Below, one piece after another: positions 6,836-15,200 of a stretch of 33,296 bases of DNA (within the stretch, counting starts at the first letter, position 1; the number at the start of each line of letters is the position of its first letter). The stretch is from assembly GCA_047605265.1 (NCBI GenBank), contig JASGFY010000032.1, forward strand, positions 1 through 33,296, in the 5' to 3' direction. The translations under genes and the position numbers were made by a program. Under the pieces are notes generated by a model, which did no database searches, was not told the DNA's origin, and was given only the letters and a program-made list of their open reading frames with translations. The DNA comes from Solimonas sp047605265 (GTDB lineage Bacteria > Pseudomonadota > Gammaproteobacteria > Nevskiales > Nevskiaceae).

Positions 6836-8512
6836 TCAGTCGTGTGCGTGCAGCGAGCTGCCGCGGGTCTCGCGCAGGAACAGCGTGCCGATCACCAGCG
6901 TGATGACGGCGACGATGATCGGATACCAGAGGCCGTAGTAGATGTCGCCCCTCAGGCTGACCAGCGCGAAGGCGATGGTCGGCACGAAGCCGCCGAACCA
7001 GCCGTTGCCGATGTGGTACGGCAGGCTCATCGAGCTGTAGCGGATGCGCGTCGGGAACATCTCCACGAGCCAGGCGGCGATCGGGCCGTAGACCATCGTC
7101 ACGTAGATCACGAGCAGGGCCAGCAGCAGGATCAGCATCGGCTGGTTGACCTGTGCCGGATCGGCCTGCTTCGGATAGCCGGCGGCCGTCAGCGCTGTGC
7201 CGAGCGTCTTGCCGAACGCGCCGCTCTGCTCCTTGAACGCGGCCTTGTCGAGCACCTTGCCGTCGAAGGAGTCGACCGCCGTCCCGCCGATCCTCACCTG
7301 TGCGACCGTGCCGGCCGGCGCGGCCTCGTTGCCGTACGGAATGCCGGCCTTGGCGAGCGCGCTCTTGGCGACGTCGCAGGAGCTGTTGAAGATTTTCTTG
7401 CCGACCGGGTCGAACTGGAAGCTGCATTCGGCCGGATCGGCGACGACGGTGACGGGGCTCGTCGCCGCGGCCGTTTCGAGCGCCGGGTTCGCGTAGTGCG
7501 TGATCGCCTTGAAGATCGGGAAGTAGGTCAGCGCCGCGATCAGGCAGCCGGCCATGACCACCGTCTTGCGGCCGATGCGGTCCGAGAGCCAGCCGAAGAA
7601 CAGGAAGAACGGCGTGCCGATCAGCAGGCCGGCGGCGACCAGCAGGTTGGCGGTCGTGGCGTCGACCTTCACCGTCTGCGTGAGGAAGTACAGTGCGTAG
7701 AACTGGCCCGTGTACCAGACCACCGCCTGACCGGCCGTCGCGCCGAACAGCGCGAGCAGCACCAGCTTGAGGTTCTTCCACTGGCCGAATGCTTCGGTCA
7801 GCGGCGCCTTCGAGGTCTTGCCCTCTTCCTTCATCTGCTTGAACAGCGGCGACTCGTTGAGCTGCAGGCGGATGTAGACGGAGATGGCGAGCAGCAGCGC
7901 CGAAACGAGGAACGGAATGCGCCAGCCCCAGGCTTCGAACGCCTCGTTGCCGAGCGCGAGGCGGCAGCCGAGGATCACCAGCAGCGACAGGAACAGGCCG
8001 CCGGTCGCCGTGGTCTGGATCCAGCTCGTCGCCAGGCCGCGGTTGTCGTCGCGCGCATGCTCGGCGACATACGTGGCCGCGCCGCCGTACTCGCCGCCGA
8101 GCGCGAGGCCCTGCAGCAGGCGCAGCGAGATCAGGATCACCGGCGCGGCGACGCCGATCGACGCATAGCTCGGCAGGATGCCGACCAGGAAGGTCGACAA
8201 GCCCATGATCAGGATCGTGATCAGGAAGGTGTACTTGCGCCCGACCAGATCGCCGAGCCGTCCGAACACCAGCGCGCCGAACGGCCGCACCGCGAAGCCG
8301 GCCGCGAAGGCGAGCAGCGCGAAGATGAAGGCGCTGGTGTCGTTGAGGCCGGAGAAGAACTGCTTGGCGACGATCGCCGCCAGCGAGCCGTAGAGATAGA
8401 AGTCGTACCACTCGAAGACGGTGCCGAGCGACGACGCGAAGATCACGCGCCGCGTTTCCGATTTGCCGATGGGGGGCGTCGTGGCGCCGAAAGCGCCGAC
8501 CGGGCTGCTCAT
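6836..8512 (-). CDS. MFS transporter, metabolite:H+ symporter (MHS) type, with large TM9-TM10 loop
   Basis: This is a 558-residue inner-membrane transporter. The ATG is preceded by GAGGAG about 9 bases upstream. The N-terminal half carries MHS/ProP-ShiA features: ASSLGTVFEWYDFYLYG in TM1, the loop motif GRLGDLVGRKYTF, and LQGLALGGEYGGAATYVAEH in TM4-5. The second half has the matching DRIGRKTVVMAG loop. Between predicted TM9 (AGCLIAALTYFPIF) and TM10 (MLILLLALLVIYVT) sits a hydrophilic insertion of about 119 residues (roughly 338-456) with two cysteines (ECSF, SSCD) that could form a disulfide in the periplasm. The substrate is probably a small carboxylate or similar metabolite, inferred from family and from the neighbouring acs. 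A sigma-54-like promoter lies upstream (8579-8595). Confidence 0.88.
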   Translation of the reverse strand: MSSPVGAFGATTPPIGKSETRRVIFASSLGTVFEWYDFYLYGSLAAIVAKQFFSGLNDTSAFIFALLAFAAGFAVRPFGALVFGRLGDLVGRKYTFLITILIMGLSTFLVGILPSYASIGVAAPVILISLRLLQGLALGGEYGGAATYVAEHARDDNRGLATSWIQTTATGGLFLSLLVILGCRLALGNEAFEAWGWRIPFLVSALLLAISVYIRLQLNESPLFKQMKEEGKTSKAPLTEAFGQWKNLKLVLLALFGATAGQAVVWYTGQFYALYFLTQTVKVDATTANLLVAAGLLIGTPFFLFFGWLSDRIGRKTVVMAGCLIAALTYFPIFKAITHYANPALETAAATSPVTVVADPAECSFQFDPVGKKIFNSSCDVAKSALAKAGIPYGNEAAPAGTVAQVRIGGTAVDSFDGKVLDKAAFKEQSGAFGKTLGTALTAAGYPKQADPAQVNQPMLILLLALLVIYVTMVYGPIAAWLVEMFPTRIRYSSMSLPYHIGNGWFGGFVPTIAFALVSLRGDIYYGLWYPIIVAVITLVIGTLFLRETRGSSLHAHD

Positions 8513-8578
8513 GCTCTATTCTCCTCGATGTCGTTATGGCCGTCGGTGTCTTGCGCACAGACGGTGTTGAGGTTTGCG

Positions 8579-8595
8579 TTGCAGGACCGATGCCA
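8579..8595 (-). promoter_or_regulatory. Sigma-54 (RpoN) -24/-12 promoter match ahead of the MFS gene
   Basis: Read on the minus strand, the segment is TGGCATCGGTCCTGCAA. The sigma-54 consensus is TGGCACG-N4-TTGCW; the invariant GG and GC pairs are present with the required 10 bases between them, as are TGGCA and TGCA. The -12 element is about 68 nt from the MFS start codon, leaving an untranslated leader of some 55 nt. A palindrome at 8648-8664 is placed where an activator could bind, and the window encodes a sigma-54 activator. Confidence 0.6.
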
Positions 8596-8647
8596 CGATC
8601 GAGGGTTAAGGAAAACAGGAGCTTGCGGGTTGCAGCCGGATGACGGC

Positions 8648-8664
8648 TGTTACGCGAGGTAACA
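8648..8664. promoter_or_regulatory. Palindrome TGTTAC-N5-GTAACA upstream of the MFS gene
   Basis: Perfect 6-bp arms with a 5-nt centre (GCGAG) lie between the divergent MFS and aldo/keto reductase genes, about 65 bp upstream of the sigma-54-like promoter. The core 15 bp match another site at 15480-15494 at 13 of 15 positions when one is read on the opposite strand. I infer an activator site, possibly for the CbrB-like regulator encoded nearby. Confidence 0.5.
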
Positions 8665-8728
8665 CCACGTCACGAAACGAAAGCGGTGCGATGCGATACT
8701 CGCCCGCCGTCCGCAAAGGAAATCCATC

Positions 8729-9679
8729 ATGGCCATGCGCAGGCTGGGCCGCTCGTCGCTGCGGGTCGCGCCGCTCGCCTTCGGCGGCAACGTCTTCGGC
8801 TGGACCGCCGACGAGAAAACCTCGTTCGCGCTGCTCGACGCCTTCGTCGACGCCGGCGGCCATCTCGTCGATACCGCCGACGTCTATTCGCACTGGGCGC
8901 CCGGCAACGCCGGCGGCGAATCGGAGACGATCATCGGCCGATGGCTGAAGCAGGGTGGCGGCCGGCGCGAACGCATTGTGCTCGCCACCAAGCTTGGCAA
9001 GCCGATGGGGCCGGACTCGCGCGGCCTGTCGCCGGCCTACATGCAGAAGGCGCTCGATGCCTCGCTGCGCCGCCTGCAAACCGATCGCATCGATCTTTAC
9101 CAGTCGCACGAAGACGATCCGCACACGCCGCTGGCCGATACGCTCGGTGCGTTCCAACGTTTCATCGGGCAGGGCAAGGTGCGCGCGATCGGCGCCTCGA
9201 ACTGTAGCGGCGCGCGCTTCGCTGAGGCGCTGCATGTGGCGCGCGAGCATGGCCTGCCGCGCTACGAGACACTGCAGCCCGAATACAGCCTCGTCGCGCG
9301 CGAGCCCTACGAGCGCGAGTACGCGGCGCTCGTGCGGCGTGAAGCCATCGGCGTGATTCCGTTCTTCTCGCTGGCCAGCGGCTTTCTCACCGGCAAGTAC
9401 CGCAGCGCCGCCGATCTCGAAGGCCGCGCGCGCAGCGGCATGGTCAAGCGCTACGCGACGCCGCGCGGCTGGCGCGTCGTCGAGGCCCTGCGCGACGTCG
9501 CCGCGCGCCACGGCGCGACGCCGGCGCAGGTCGCGCTGGCCTGGCTGATGGCGCAGCCGGACGTCGTGGCGCCGATCGCGAGCGCGACGACGATCGAGCA
9601 GTTCAAGGAGATCGTGGCGGCGTTGACGTTGCGCCTGTCGGCCGATGATCTCGCGCAGCTCGGTGCGGTCAGCGGCTGA
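8729..9679 (+). CDS. Aldo/keto reductase
   Basis: This is a 316-residue NADPH-dependent oxidoreductase of the aldo/keto reductase superfamily with a TIM-barrel layout. AAAGGAAA just upstream supports the ATG at 8729. The catalytic tetrad is visible: Asp48 and Tyr53 in VDTADVYSHW, Lys88 in LATKLG, and His127 in LYQSHEDDP. GASNCSG and IPFFSLASGFLTGKYR are the usual strand ends, and PIASATTIEQFKEIV is the cofactor phosphate-binding region near the C-terminus. It resembles the YajO/Tas-like or yeast Aad-like branch; the physiological substrate is unknown. It is transcribed divergently from the MFS gene and followed by a toxin-antitoxin module with its own operator, so it looks monocistronic. Confidence 0.9.
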   Translation: MAMRRLGRSSLRVAPLAFGGNVFGWTADEKTSFALLDAFVDAGGHLVDTADVYSHWAPGNAGGESETIIGRWLKQGGGRRERIVLATKLGKPMGPDSRGLSPAYMQKALDASLRRLQTDRIDLYQSHEDDPHTPLADTLGAFQRFIGQGKVRAIGASNCSGARFAEALHVAREHGLPRYETLQPEYSLVAREPYEREYAALVRREAIGVIPFFSLASGFLTGKYRSAADLEGRARSGMVKRYATPRGWRVVEALRDVAARHGATPAQVALAWLMAQPDVVAPIASATTIEQFKEIVAALTLRLSADDLAQLGAVSG

Positions 9680-9750
9680 AGCGATCCGGCGCCCATCGAC
9701 GGGTCGGGACCGGCTGGCGTCCGGCTCGCATGAATCTCGCATGAATTATC

Positions 9751-9769
9751 GTGTAGCATTTTGCTACAC
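9751..9769. promoter_or_regulatory. Palindromic operator of the ParD-like/zeta module
   Basis: GTGTAGCA (9751-9758) and TGCTACAC (9762-9769) form a perfect inverted repeat around TTT, 25 bp before the antitoxin ATG, in a locally AT-rich patch. Antitoxin autoregulation of such modules through a palindrome at the promoter is the family norm, so this is a probable operator. Confidence 0.6.
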
Positions 9770-9793
9770 CGAAGTCGCAAGCCGGAGCTTGCC

Positions 9794-10180
9794 ATGCCCG
9801 CCGCCAACAGCCCCATGCGTCTGGACCCGGAACTTGCCGCTTCGGCGAGATCGACGGCCAGGAGCATGAGTCGCAGCCTTTCGCAGCAGATCGCGCATTG
9901 GGCGCGCATCGGCCGGGAACTGGAGCGCAGCCCCGGCGTCACCGTGGCCGCCGTACAGGCGGTTCTCGAAGGCCGGGGTGGCTACGACGACCTCAACACC
10001 CAGGAGCAGGCGCTCGTTCGCGCCCACTGGGCCGAGCGTATCGACCGGACCCGTGCGGACTTGCGGCTGGATCGCGTGCTGGCGGAACAGGGCCGGGAGA
10101 TCGTCGAGCTGGATGCCGACGGCGCCGTGGTCGTCCGCAATCCTGGAGGTGGCGGCAGGCCCCGGCGCGCAGCTCGCTGA
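9794..10180 (+). CDS. ParD-like antitoxin
   Basis: This is a 128-residue protein. ATG 9794 is chosen because GGAG lies six bases upstream; a TTG at 9761 in frame would fall inside the operator palindrome. The N-terminal half (MRLDPELAASARSTARSMSRSLSQQIAHWARIGRELE) has the ribbon-helix-helix pattern of ParD-like antitoxins, in which a short strand is followed by two helices and S-Q-Q-I-x-x-W-A-R-I-G-R-E-L-E is a typical second-helix run. The C-terminal half is longer than in classical ParD and presumably wraps the toxin. Its stop shares a base with the toxin start (TGATG), so the pair is translationally coupled. The role as antitoxin is inferred from fold and position. Confidence 0.75.
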   Translation: MPAANSPMRLDPELAASARSTARSMSRSLSQQIAHWARIGRELERSPGVTVAAVQAVLEGRGGYDDLNTQEQALVRAHWAERIDRTRADLRLDRVLAEQGREIVELDADGAVVVRNPGGGGRPRRAAR

Positions 10181-10746
10181 TGCCGCTGCTGCATCTGCTC
10201 GCCGGGCCCAACGGCTCGGGCAAGACGACTTTCCATGAGCAGGTGCTGGGCCCGGTCACCGGCCTGCCCTTCATCAATGCCGACCTCATCGCCCGCGAGC
10301 GTTGGCCCGGATCGGGCCGCGATCGCTCATACGAGGCCGCGAAAATCGCCGGGCAGCGTCGCGACGAAATGATCGCGCAGCGGCGATCGTTCATCGCCGA
10401 AACGGTTTTCTCCCATCCTTCCAAGGTCGAACTGATCCGCCAGGCCCGGAGCGCGGGCTTCCTCGTGATCGTCCATGTGATCCTGGTTCCGCTGACGCTG
10501 TCGATACGCCGTGTCGAGGCGCGTGTCCGCCACGGCGGGCACGACGTCCCGGTCGATAAACAGCAGGCGCGTTTTCCACGGCTGTGGCCGCTGGTCGCGG
10601 CTGCCTTGCGGCTGGCCGATGAGGGTTTCGCCTACGACAACAGCTCGGCAAAGCTGCCCTACCGCCTGGTCGCTCACTTTGAAAACGGCAGGCTGGTCGG
10701 TGTGGCGGACTGGCCGGCCTGGGCGCAAATCAGCCGGCAGTTCTGA
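10180..10746 (+). CDS. Zeta-toxin-like P-loop kinase
   Basis: This 188-residue protein starts at ATG 10180, one base overlapping the antitoxin stop. The Walker A motif GPNGSGKTT is at residues 9-17, followed by FINADLIARERWPG (the N-A-D-x-I segment of zeta toxins) and RSFIAETVFSHPSK, which matches the zeta signature around the substrate-binding E-T-x-x-S. Zeta and PezT toxins phosphorylate UDP-N-acetylglucosamine and so poison cell-wall synthesis. Chromosomal single-domain relatives like this one are widespread and usually accompany a small antitoxin. It is much shorter than streptococcal zeta (about 290 residues), so the exact substrate is uncertain. The upstream partner is ParD-like rather than epsilon or PezA, which is the shuffled form of the module. 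Confidence 0.82.
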   Translation: MPLLHLLAGPNGSGKTTFHEQVLGPVTGLPFINADLIARERWPGSGRDRSYEAAKIAGQRRDEMIAQRRSFIAETVFSHPSKVELIRQARSAGFLVIVHVILVPLTLSIRRVEARVRHGGHDVPVDKQQARFPRLWPLVAAALRLADEGFAYDNSSAKLPYRLVAHFENGRLVGVADWPAWAQISRQF

Positions 10747-10921
10747 GGCGTTCCGGCCCGCGCCCGTTCCACTGCGTGGCCGTGTCCGCTGCCGGAACAG
10801 GAGAGCACCACGCCGCCGACGAATGGCCGTGTCGGTTCCGGGCCATCCTCGACGGCCCATGCCCTGCATGCCAGAACGACGAGGGCGCCAGCGCCAGGGC
10901 CGATCGCGCAGCGGTCGAGGC

Positions 10922-12259
10922 TCATGACCGGCCGCGCGGCAGATGCATCCGGCCGCGCCGCTCCCACAGCGTCTTGCGGCTGATGCCGAGGGCGCGCGCG
11001 AGTTCGGATTCGGTCATCGCGTGCTGGTTGGCAAGCACGAAGTTGCGGAAGTAGTCGTCGAGCCTGTGGCCTTCGCTGCCGGCGGCGACGGGCAATGACG
11101 GCGCCGGGCGGTCGCCGGGGATCGCGAGGTGCTCGGGCTCGATCGCCGGGCCGTCGCAGAGGATCACCGCGCGTTCGAGCGCGTTGCCGAGTTCGCGCAC
11201 GTTGCCGGGCCAGTGGTAGTGGCGGATCGCGGCGAGCGCGCGCTCCGAGAGGCGCAGGCCGGCGCGGCTGAGGCGGCGCGCGGCCTTGTCGAAGAAATGC
11301 CGCGCGAGCAGTTCGATGTCGTCGCCGCGCGCGCGCAGCGGCGGCAGGGCGATCTCGACGACGCACAGGCGGTAGTAGAGATCGTCGCGGAAGCCGCGCT
11401 CCTGCACCATCTGTTCGAGATCGCGGTGCGTGGCCGCGAGCACGCGCACGTCGACGCGCCGCGACTGCGTGCTGCCGACCGGACGGATCTCGCCTTCCTG
11501 CAGCACGCGCAGCAGGCGCGCCTGCACGGCCGGCGCGAGTTCGCCGACCTCGTCCATGAACAGCGTGCCGCCGCTGGCCGCGGCGATCAGGCCGTCCTTG
11601 CGCTGCACGGCGCCGGTGAACGCGCCCTTCTCGTGGCCGAACAGCTCGGCCTCGATCAGGTTCTCGGGAATCGCCGCGCAGTTGACGGCGATGAACGGGC
11701 CGTCGCGGCGCGCGCCCTGGTCGTGGATCGCGCGCGCGACGAGCTCCTTGCCGGTGCCGGACTCGCCGCGAACCAGCACGGTGGCGTCGGTCGCGGCGAC
11801 GCGGCGCACGCGGTCGAACACCTCGCGCATCGCCGCGCTGCGGCCGACGATGCCGAAGGTCGGCCAATCGCGCTCGACGTCCTGCTTCAGCGCCGCGTGC
11901 TGCCGCGCCTGCAGGCCATTCTTGAGGACGCGCGCGATGGTCAGCAGCATCTCGTCGTGATCGAAGGGTTTGGCGATGTAGTCGGCGGCGCCGCGCTGCA
12001 TCGCCTCGACCGCCGAGCGGATGCTCGCGTGGCTGGTCATCACCAGCACCGGCACCGGCGCGGCGCGCGCGATCAGCTCGGTGCCGGCGACGCCGGGCAG
12101 GCGCACGTCGGCGATGATCAGATCGAACGCGGACAGGCCGAGCGCCTCGGCCTCGGCGACGCTGCCGGCCTCGCTGACCTGGTATTCCTTGCGCGTCAGC
12201 AGCCGCGCGAGCTGGCGGCGGATGACGTCTTCGTCTTCGACGATGAGGATGCGGTTCAT
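10922..12259 (-). CDS. cbrB: Sigma-54-dependent response regulator, NtrC family (CbrB-like)
   Basis: This 445-residue regulator has three domains. The receiver has acidic residues at 8-11, the phosphoacceptor Asp51 (IIADVRLPG), Thr75 and Lys97. The AAA+ sigma-54 activation domain has Walker A GESGTGKE at 165-172, the sigma-54-contacting loop GAFTGA at 212-217 and Walker B LFMDEVGE. The Fis-type helix-turn-helix ends the protein (ESELARALGISRKTLWERR). It is encoded 13 nt downstream of the SSS-domain kinase, so the two are a cognate pair. In Pseudomonas, CbrA/CbrB governs use of carbon and nitrogen sources through sigma-54 promoters. The name is by domain and context similarity; other NtrC-type regulators can sit in the same arrangement. 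The Shine-Dalgarno is poor, suggesting coupling to kinase translation. Confidence 0.85.
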   Translation of the reverse strand: MNRILIVEDEDVIRRQLARLLTRKEYQVSEAGSVAEAEALGLSAFDLIIADVRLPGVAGTELIARAAPVPVLVMTSHASIRSAVEAMQRGAADYIAKPFDHDEMLLTIARVLKNGLQARQHAALKQDVERDWPTFGIVGRSAAMREVFDRVRRVAATDATVLVRGESGTGKELVARAIHDQGARRDGPFIAVNCAAIPENLIEAELFGHEKGAFTGAVQRKDGLIAAASGGTLFMDEVGELAPAVQARLLRVLQEGEIRPVGSTQSRRVDVRVLAATHRDLEQMVQERGFRDDLYYRLCVVEIALPPLRARGDDIELLARHFFDKAARRLSRAGLRLSERALAAIRHYHWPGNVRELGNALERAVILCDGPAIEPEHLAIPGDRPAPSLPVAAGSEGHRLDDYFRNFVLANQHAMTESELARALGISRKTLWERRGRMHLPRGRS

Positions 12260-12272
12260 GGGAGCGTCGGCT

Positions 12273-15200
12273 TCAGGTGAACACGCCTTGCACGGCGTCG
12301 GAGACCGCCGGCAGGCGCACGGTGAACGTGGTGCCGTCGCCGGGCGAGCTGGCGACGGCGATGCTGCCGCCGTGATCGGCGACGATGCGGAACACCAGCG
12401 GCAGGCCCAGGCCGGTGCCGCGGCCCGGTTCCTTGGTGGTGACGAAGGGCTCGAAGATGCGCTCCCGCAGCGCCGGCTCGATGCCGGCGCCCCAGTCCTG
12501 CACCTCGACGGTGACGCTGGCCGCGCCACGCGCGGCGCGAATCTCCACGCGCCCGCCGGGCGGCGAGGCGTCGGCGGCGTTGGCGAGCAGGTTGACCAGC
12601 ACCTGCGTCAGTCGCGCGCGGTCGCCGTCGATCGCGAGCGCCGCCGGCACGCGGTTGGCGAAGGCGATGTCGCGGCCGCTGCGCGACAGGCGCACGAGGC
12701 GGATCGCCTCGTCGGCCAGCGTCGCCAGCTCGAGCCGCGTGCGCGTGTCGGCCGGCGAGGCGCGCGCGAAGCTGAGCAGCGACTGCACGATGTCGCTGAT
12801 GCGCTTCGACTGCTGCAGGATGTCGTCGAGGCCCTGCGCGCGCTCGTCCGGGTCGTCCTCGTCGCGCAGGTTCTGCGCGATGCAGGAGATGCCGGTCAGT
12901 GGATTGCCGATCTCGTGCGCGACGCCGGAGGCCAGCGTGCCGATCGATGCCAGCCGCGCGCTGTGCGCGAGCCCGGCTTCGAGCTGCTGCTGATCGGTGA
13001 GGTCTTCGACCAGCAGCACGAGGCCGGTGGTGTCGCCGCCGGCTTCGCGCACTTCTTCCTTGTGCAGGTTCAGCCAGCGCGCGCGGCCGGCGAGCACGGC
13101 CTGCTGCTTGTAGAGGTGCGAGGTTTCGGCCTCGATCAGCTGCGCGAACAGCGCCGGCCACGGCGCCGGCAGCTCGGCGACGCGCGCGCCGAGCACCAGA
13201 TCGGCCGGCAGCCCGGTGATCGCCGCCATGCGCTCGTTCCACAGCAGCACTTCGCGCTGCGCGCCGAGCGAGCAGACGCCGATCGGCAGGTCCTGCAGGA
13301 TCTGCCGGTGGAAGCGGCGCAAATGGTTGAGTTCGGCGGCGAGGCCGCGCAGGCGGTCCTGCGAGTGTTCGAGCTCTTCCTCGACGAGACGGCGGCGCGG
13401 CAGCGCCGCGTCGTCGCTGGCCAGCACCTCGCGCGCCAGCTGCGGGCCGATCAGGCCGGACAGATTGCGCTGCAGCCGTTCGAGCACGAAATGCAGCTGG
13501 CGCGGCCGGCGCTCGTCGGCATCGAGCTTGAGATCGCCGAGCGCGCGGGCGATCTCGGCCTGCGCCGCCTCGCCGCCGAGCGCTTCGGCGAGCCGGCCGC
13601 GCAGCTCGGCGATGCCCAGCGTGCGCGGCCGCTCGCTGAGCAGCAGCACGGCATCGAGGCGGCACGCCTGGTCGGCGGCCTGCTCCTTGGCGCTCGGCGG
13701 CGCGGCGAGCGAGCCGAGCGCGAACAGCAGGCCGTTGACGGCCAGCGACCAGAAGGTGGCGAACAGCCACGGATCCTCGTCGTGCAGCGGCAGTCGCGCG
13801 AGTGGCGAGGGCGTGCCGAAGGCGAGCGGCCAGAACAGGATCAGCAGCCACATCGCCATGCCGCCGGACACGCCGGCGAGAAAGCCGACGCGGTTGGCGC
13901 GCGGCCACACCAGCATCGCCAGCACCGCCGGCAGGAACTGCGCGACGCCGACGAAGGAGATCAGGCCGAGATGCGCGAGGCCCGAGGTCTGGCGCAGCGT
14001 CGCGTAGGCACCGTAGCCGATGAAGATGACGACGGCGATCAGCGCGCGGCGGCTCCACAGCAGGCGGCGGTAGAGATCGTGCGAGGGCTGCGCGCCGCTG
14101 CCGATCCACACCGGCAGGATCAGGTGGTTGAGGCACATCGCAGCGAGCGCGAGGCTTTCGACGATGATCATCGCGCTGGCCGCCGAGAGGCCGCCGATGA
14201 AGCTCAGGAATACCAGCCAGCGCTGCCCGGCGTGGCGCGCCAGCGCCAGCGCGTAATAGTCCGGCGCCACGTCGAGCCGCGCCGCCTGGCCGGCCCACAG
14301 CAGCACCGGCACGGCGAGGTTGAGCAGCAGCAGGAACAGCGGGAAGGCCCAGCTCGCGGTGCGCAGCGCGTCGGGATTGATGTTTTCCGCGAACAGCATG
14401 TGGAACTGGCGCGGCAGCAGGAAGGCCGCCGAGAAGGCGAGCAGCAGCAGCGTCGTCCAGCTGCCCTGGCGCAGCGGCGCCTGCAGTGCTTCGATGCTCT
14501 GCGGATGCGCGGCCAGCCAGGCGTCGAGCCCCGCCGGGCCGCCGAGTACGCCGAACAGCGCAACCGTGCCGCAGGCGAGGAGCGCGACGAGCTTGATCAG
14601 CGACTCGAAGGCGATCGCCACGACCAGCCCTTCGTGCTTCTCGCGCGGCGTGACGTTGCGCGCGCCGAACAGCACGGCGAACAGCGTGACCGTCGCGCAG
14701 AACACCAGCGCGAGCACGCCGGTCGAGGCTTCCTGCGTGAGCACCTGCGCCGAGGTGACGACGGCCTGGATCTGCAGGGCGATGTACGGCAGCACGGCGA
14801 CGAGCATGCAGACGGTGACGAGCATGCCGGTCCACGGGCTCGAATAGCGGAACGCGAACAGATCGGCGAGCGAGGTCAGCTGGTAGTCGCGCACCAGGCG
14901 CAGCAAGGGCTGCAGCAGCACCGGCGCGAGCACGAAGGCCAGCGTCACGCCGACGTAGATGGTCAGGAACAGATAGCCCTGCGTGTGCGCGAAGCCGACG
15001 CTGCCGTAGAAGCTCCAAGTGGTCGCGTAGACGCCGAGCGACAGCGTGTAGGTCAGCGGATGGCGGATCAGGCGCTGCGGCAGCCAGCCCTGTTCGGTAG
15101 CGTAGGCGACGACGAACAGCACGGCGAGATACCCGAGGCCGGCCAGGAACAGCTCGCCGAGCTGGGGTTGCCAGAGTGGCGCTGTCGCGTCGGCGCTCAT
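12273..15200 (-). CDS. cbrA: Sensor histidine kinase with N-terminal sodium:solute symporter domain (CbrA-like)
   Basis: This is a 975-residue inner-membrane protein. Residues up to about 520 form an SSS-type transporter domain with about 13 membrane spans (for example YTLSLGVYATTWSFYGSVG and SFIGGLSAASAMIIVESLAL). A STAC-like helical linker follows (around 550-620), then a PAS domain (LPIGVCSLGAQREVLLWNERM), a HisKA domain with His762 in GVAHEIGNPL, and an HATPase domain (N box LVNLLANAADA, G1 WGAGIEP, G2 GRGTGLGLPLV). In Pseudomonas CbrA the transporter domain binds or transports histidine and the kinase acts on CbrB. The ATG at 15200 overlaps the stop of the small upstream gene by one base (TGATG), and the response regulator follows by 13 nt. 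The ligand cannot be read from the sequence. Confidence 0.9.
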   Translation of the reverse strand: MSADATAPLWQPQLGELFLAGLGYLAVLFVVAYATEQGWLPQRLIRHPLTYTLSLGVYATTWSFYGSVGFAHTQGYLFLTIYVGVTLAFVLAPVLLQPLLRLVRDYQLTSLADLFAFRYSSPWTGMLVTVCMLVAVLPYIALQIQAVVTSAQVLTQEASTGVLALVFCATVTLFAVLFGARNVTPREKHEGLVVAIAFESLIKLVALLACGTVALFGVLGGPAGLDAWLAAHPQSIEALQAPLRQGSWTTLLLLAFSAAFLLPRQFHMLFAENINPDALRTASWAFPLFLLLLNLAVPVLLWAGQAARLDVAPDYYALALARHAGQRWLVFLSFIGGLSAASAMIIVESLALAAMCLNHLILPVWIGSGAQPSHDLYRRLLWSRRALIAVVIFIGYGAYATLRQTSGLAHLGLISFVGVAQFLPAVLAMLVWPRANRVGFLAGVSGGMAMWLLILFWPLAFGTPSPLARLPLHDEDPWLFATFWSLAVNGLLFALGSLAAPPSAKEQAADQACRLDAVLLLSERPRTLGIAELRGRLAEALGGEAAQAEIARALGDLKLDADERRPRQLHFVLERLQRNLSGLIGPQLAREVLASDDAALPRRRLVEEELEHSQDRLRGLAAELNHLRRFHRQILQDLPIGVCSLGAQREVLLWNERMAAITGLPADLVLGARVAELPAPWPALFAQLIEAETSHLYKQQAVLAGRARWLNLHKEEVREAGGDTTGLVLLVEDLTDQQQLEAGLAHSARLASIGTLASGVAHEIGNPLTGISCIAQNLRDEDDPDERAQGLDDILQQSKRISDIVQSLLSFARASPADTRTRLELATLADEAIRLVRLSRSGRDIAFANRVPAALAIDGDRARLTQVLVNLLANAADASPPGGRVEIRAARGAASVTVEVQDWGAGIEPALRERIFEPFVTTKEPGRGTGLGLPLVFRIVADHGGSIAVASSPGDGTTFTVRLPAVSDAVQGVFT

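Noticed and set aside
4856..8662. A 1268-codon open frame on the plus strand across acs and the MFS gene
   Set aside because: It lies antisense to two well-identified genes, its composition (Arg, Ala, Asp and Val-rich with no motif) is that of GC-driven antisense frames, and it has no matching domain.
9898..10179. Longer start for the zeta-like toxin, adding 94 residues
   Set aside because: The extension would overlap almost the whole antitoxin gene in another frame. ATG 10180 fits the one-base overlap and puts the P-loop at the usual place.
10747..10921. Possible CrcZ-like small RNA downstream of the cbrB-like gene, as in Pseudomonas
   Set aside because: No CA-rich Hfq-binding repeats, no sigma-54 promoter with proper spacing (a TGGCAT there has the wrong distance to GC), and no terminator. 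I see nothing else in this 175-bp convergent gap.
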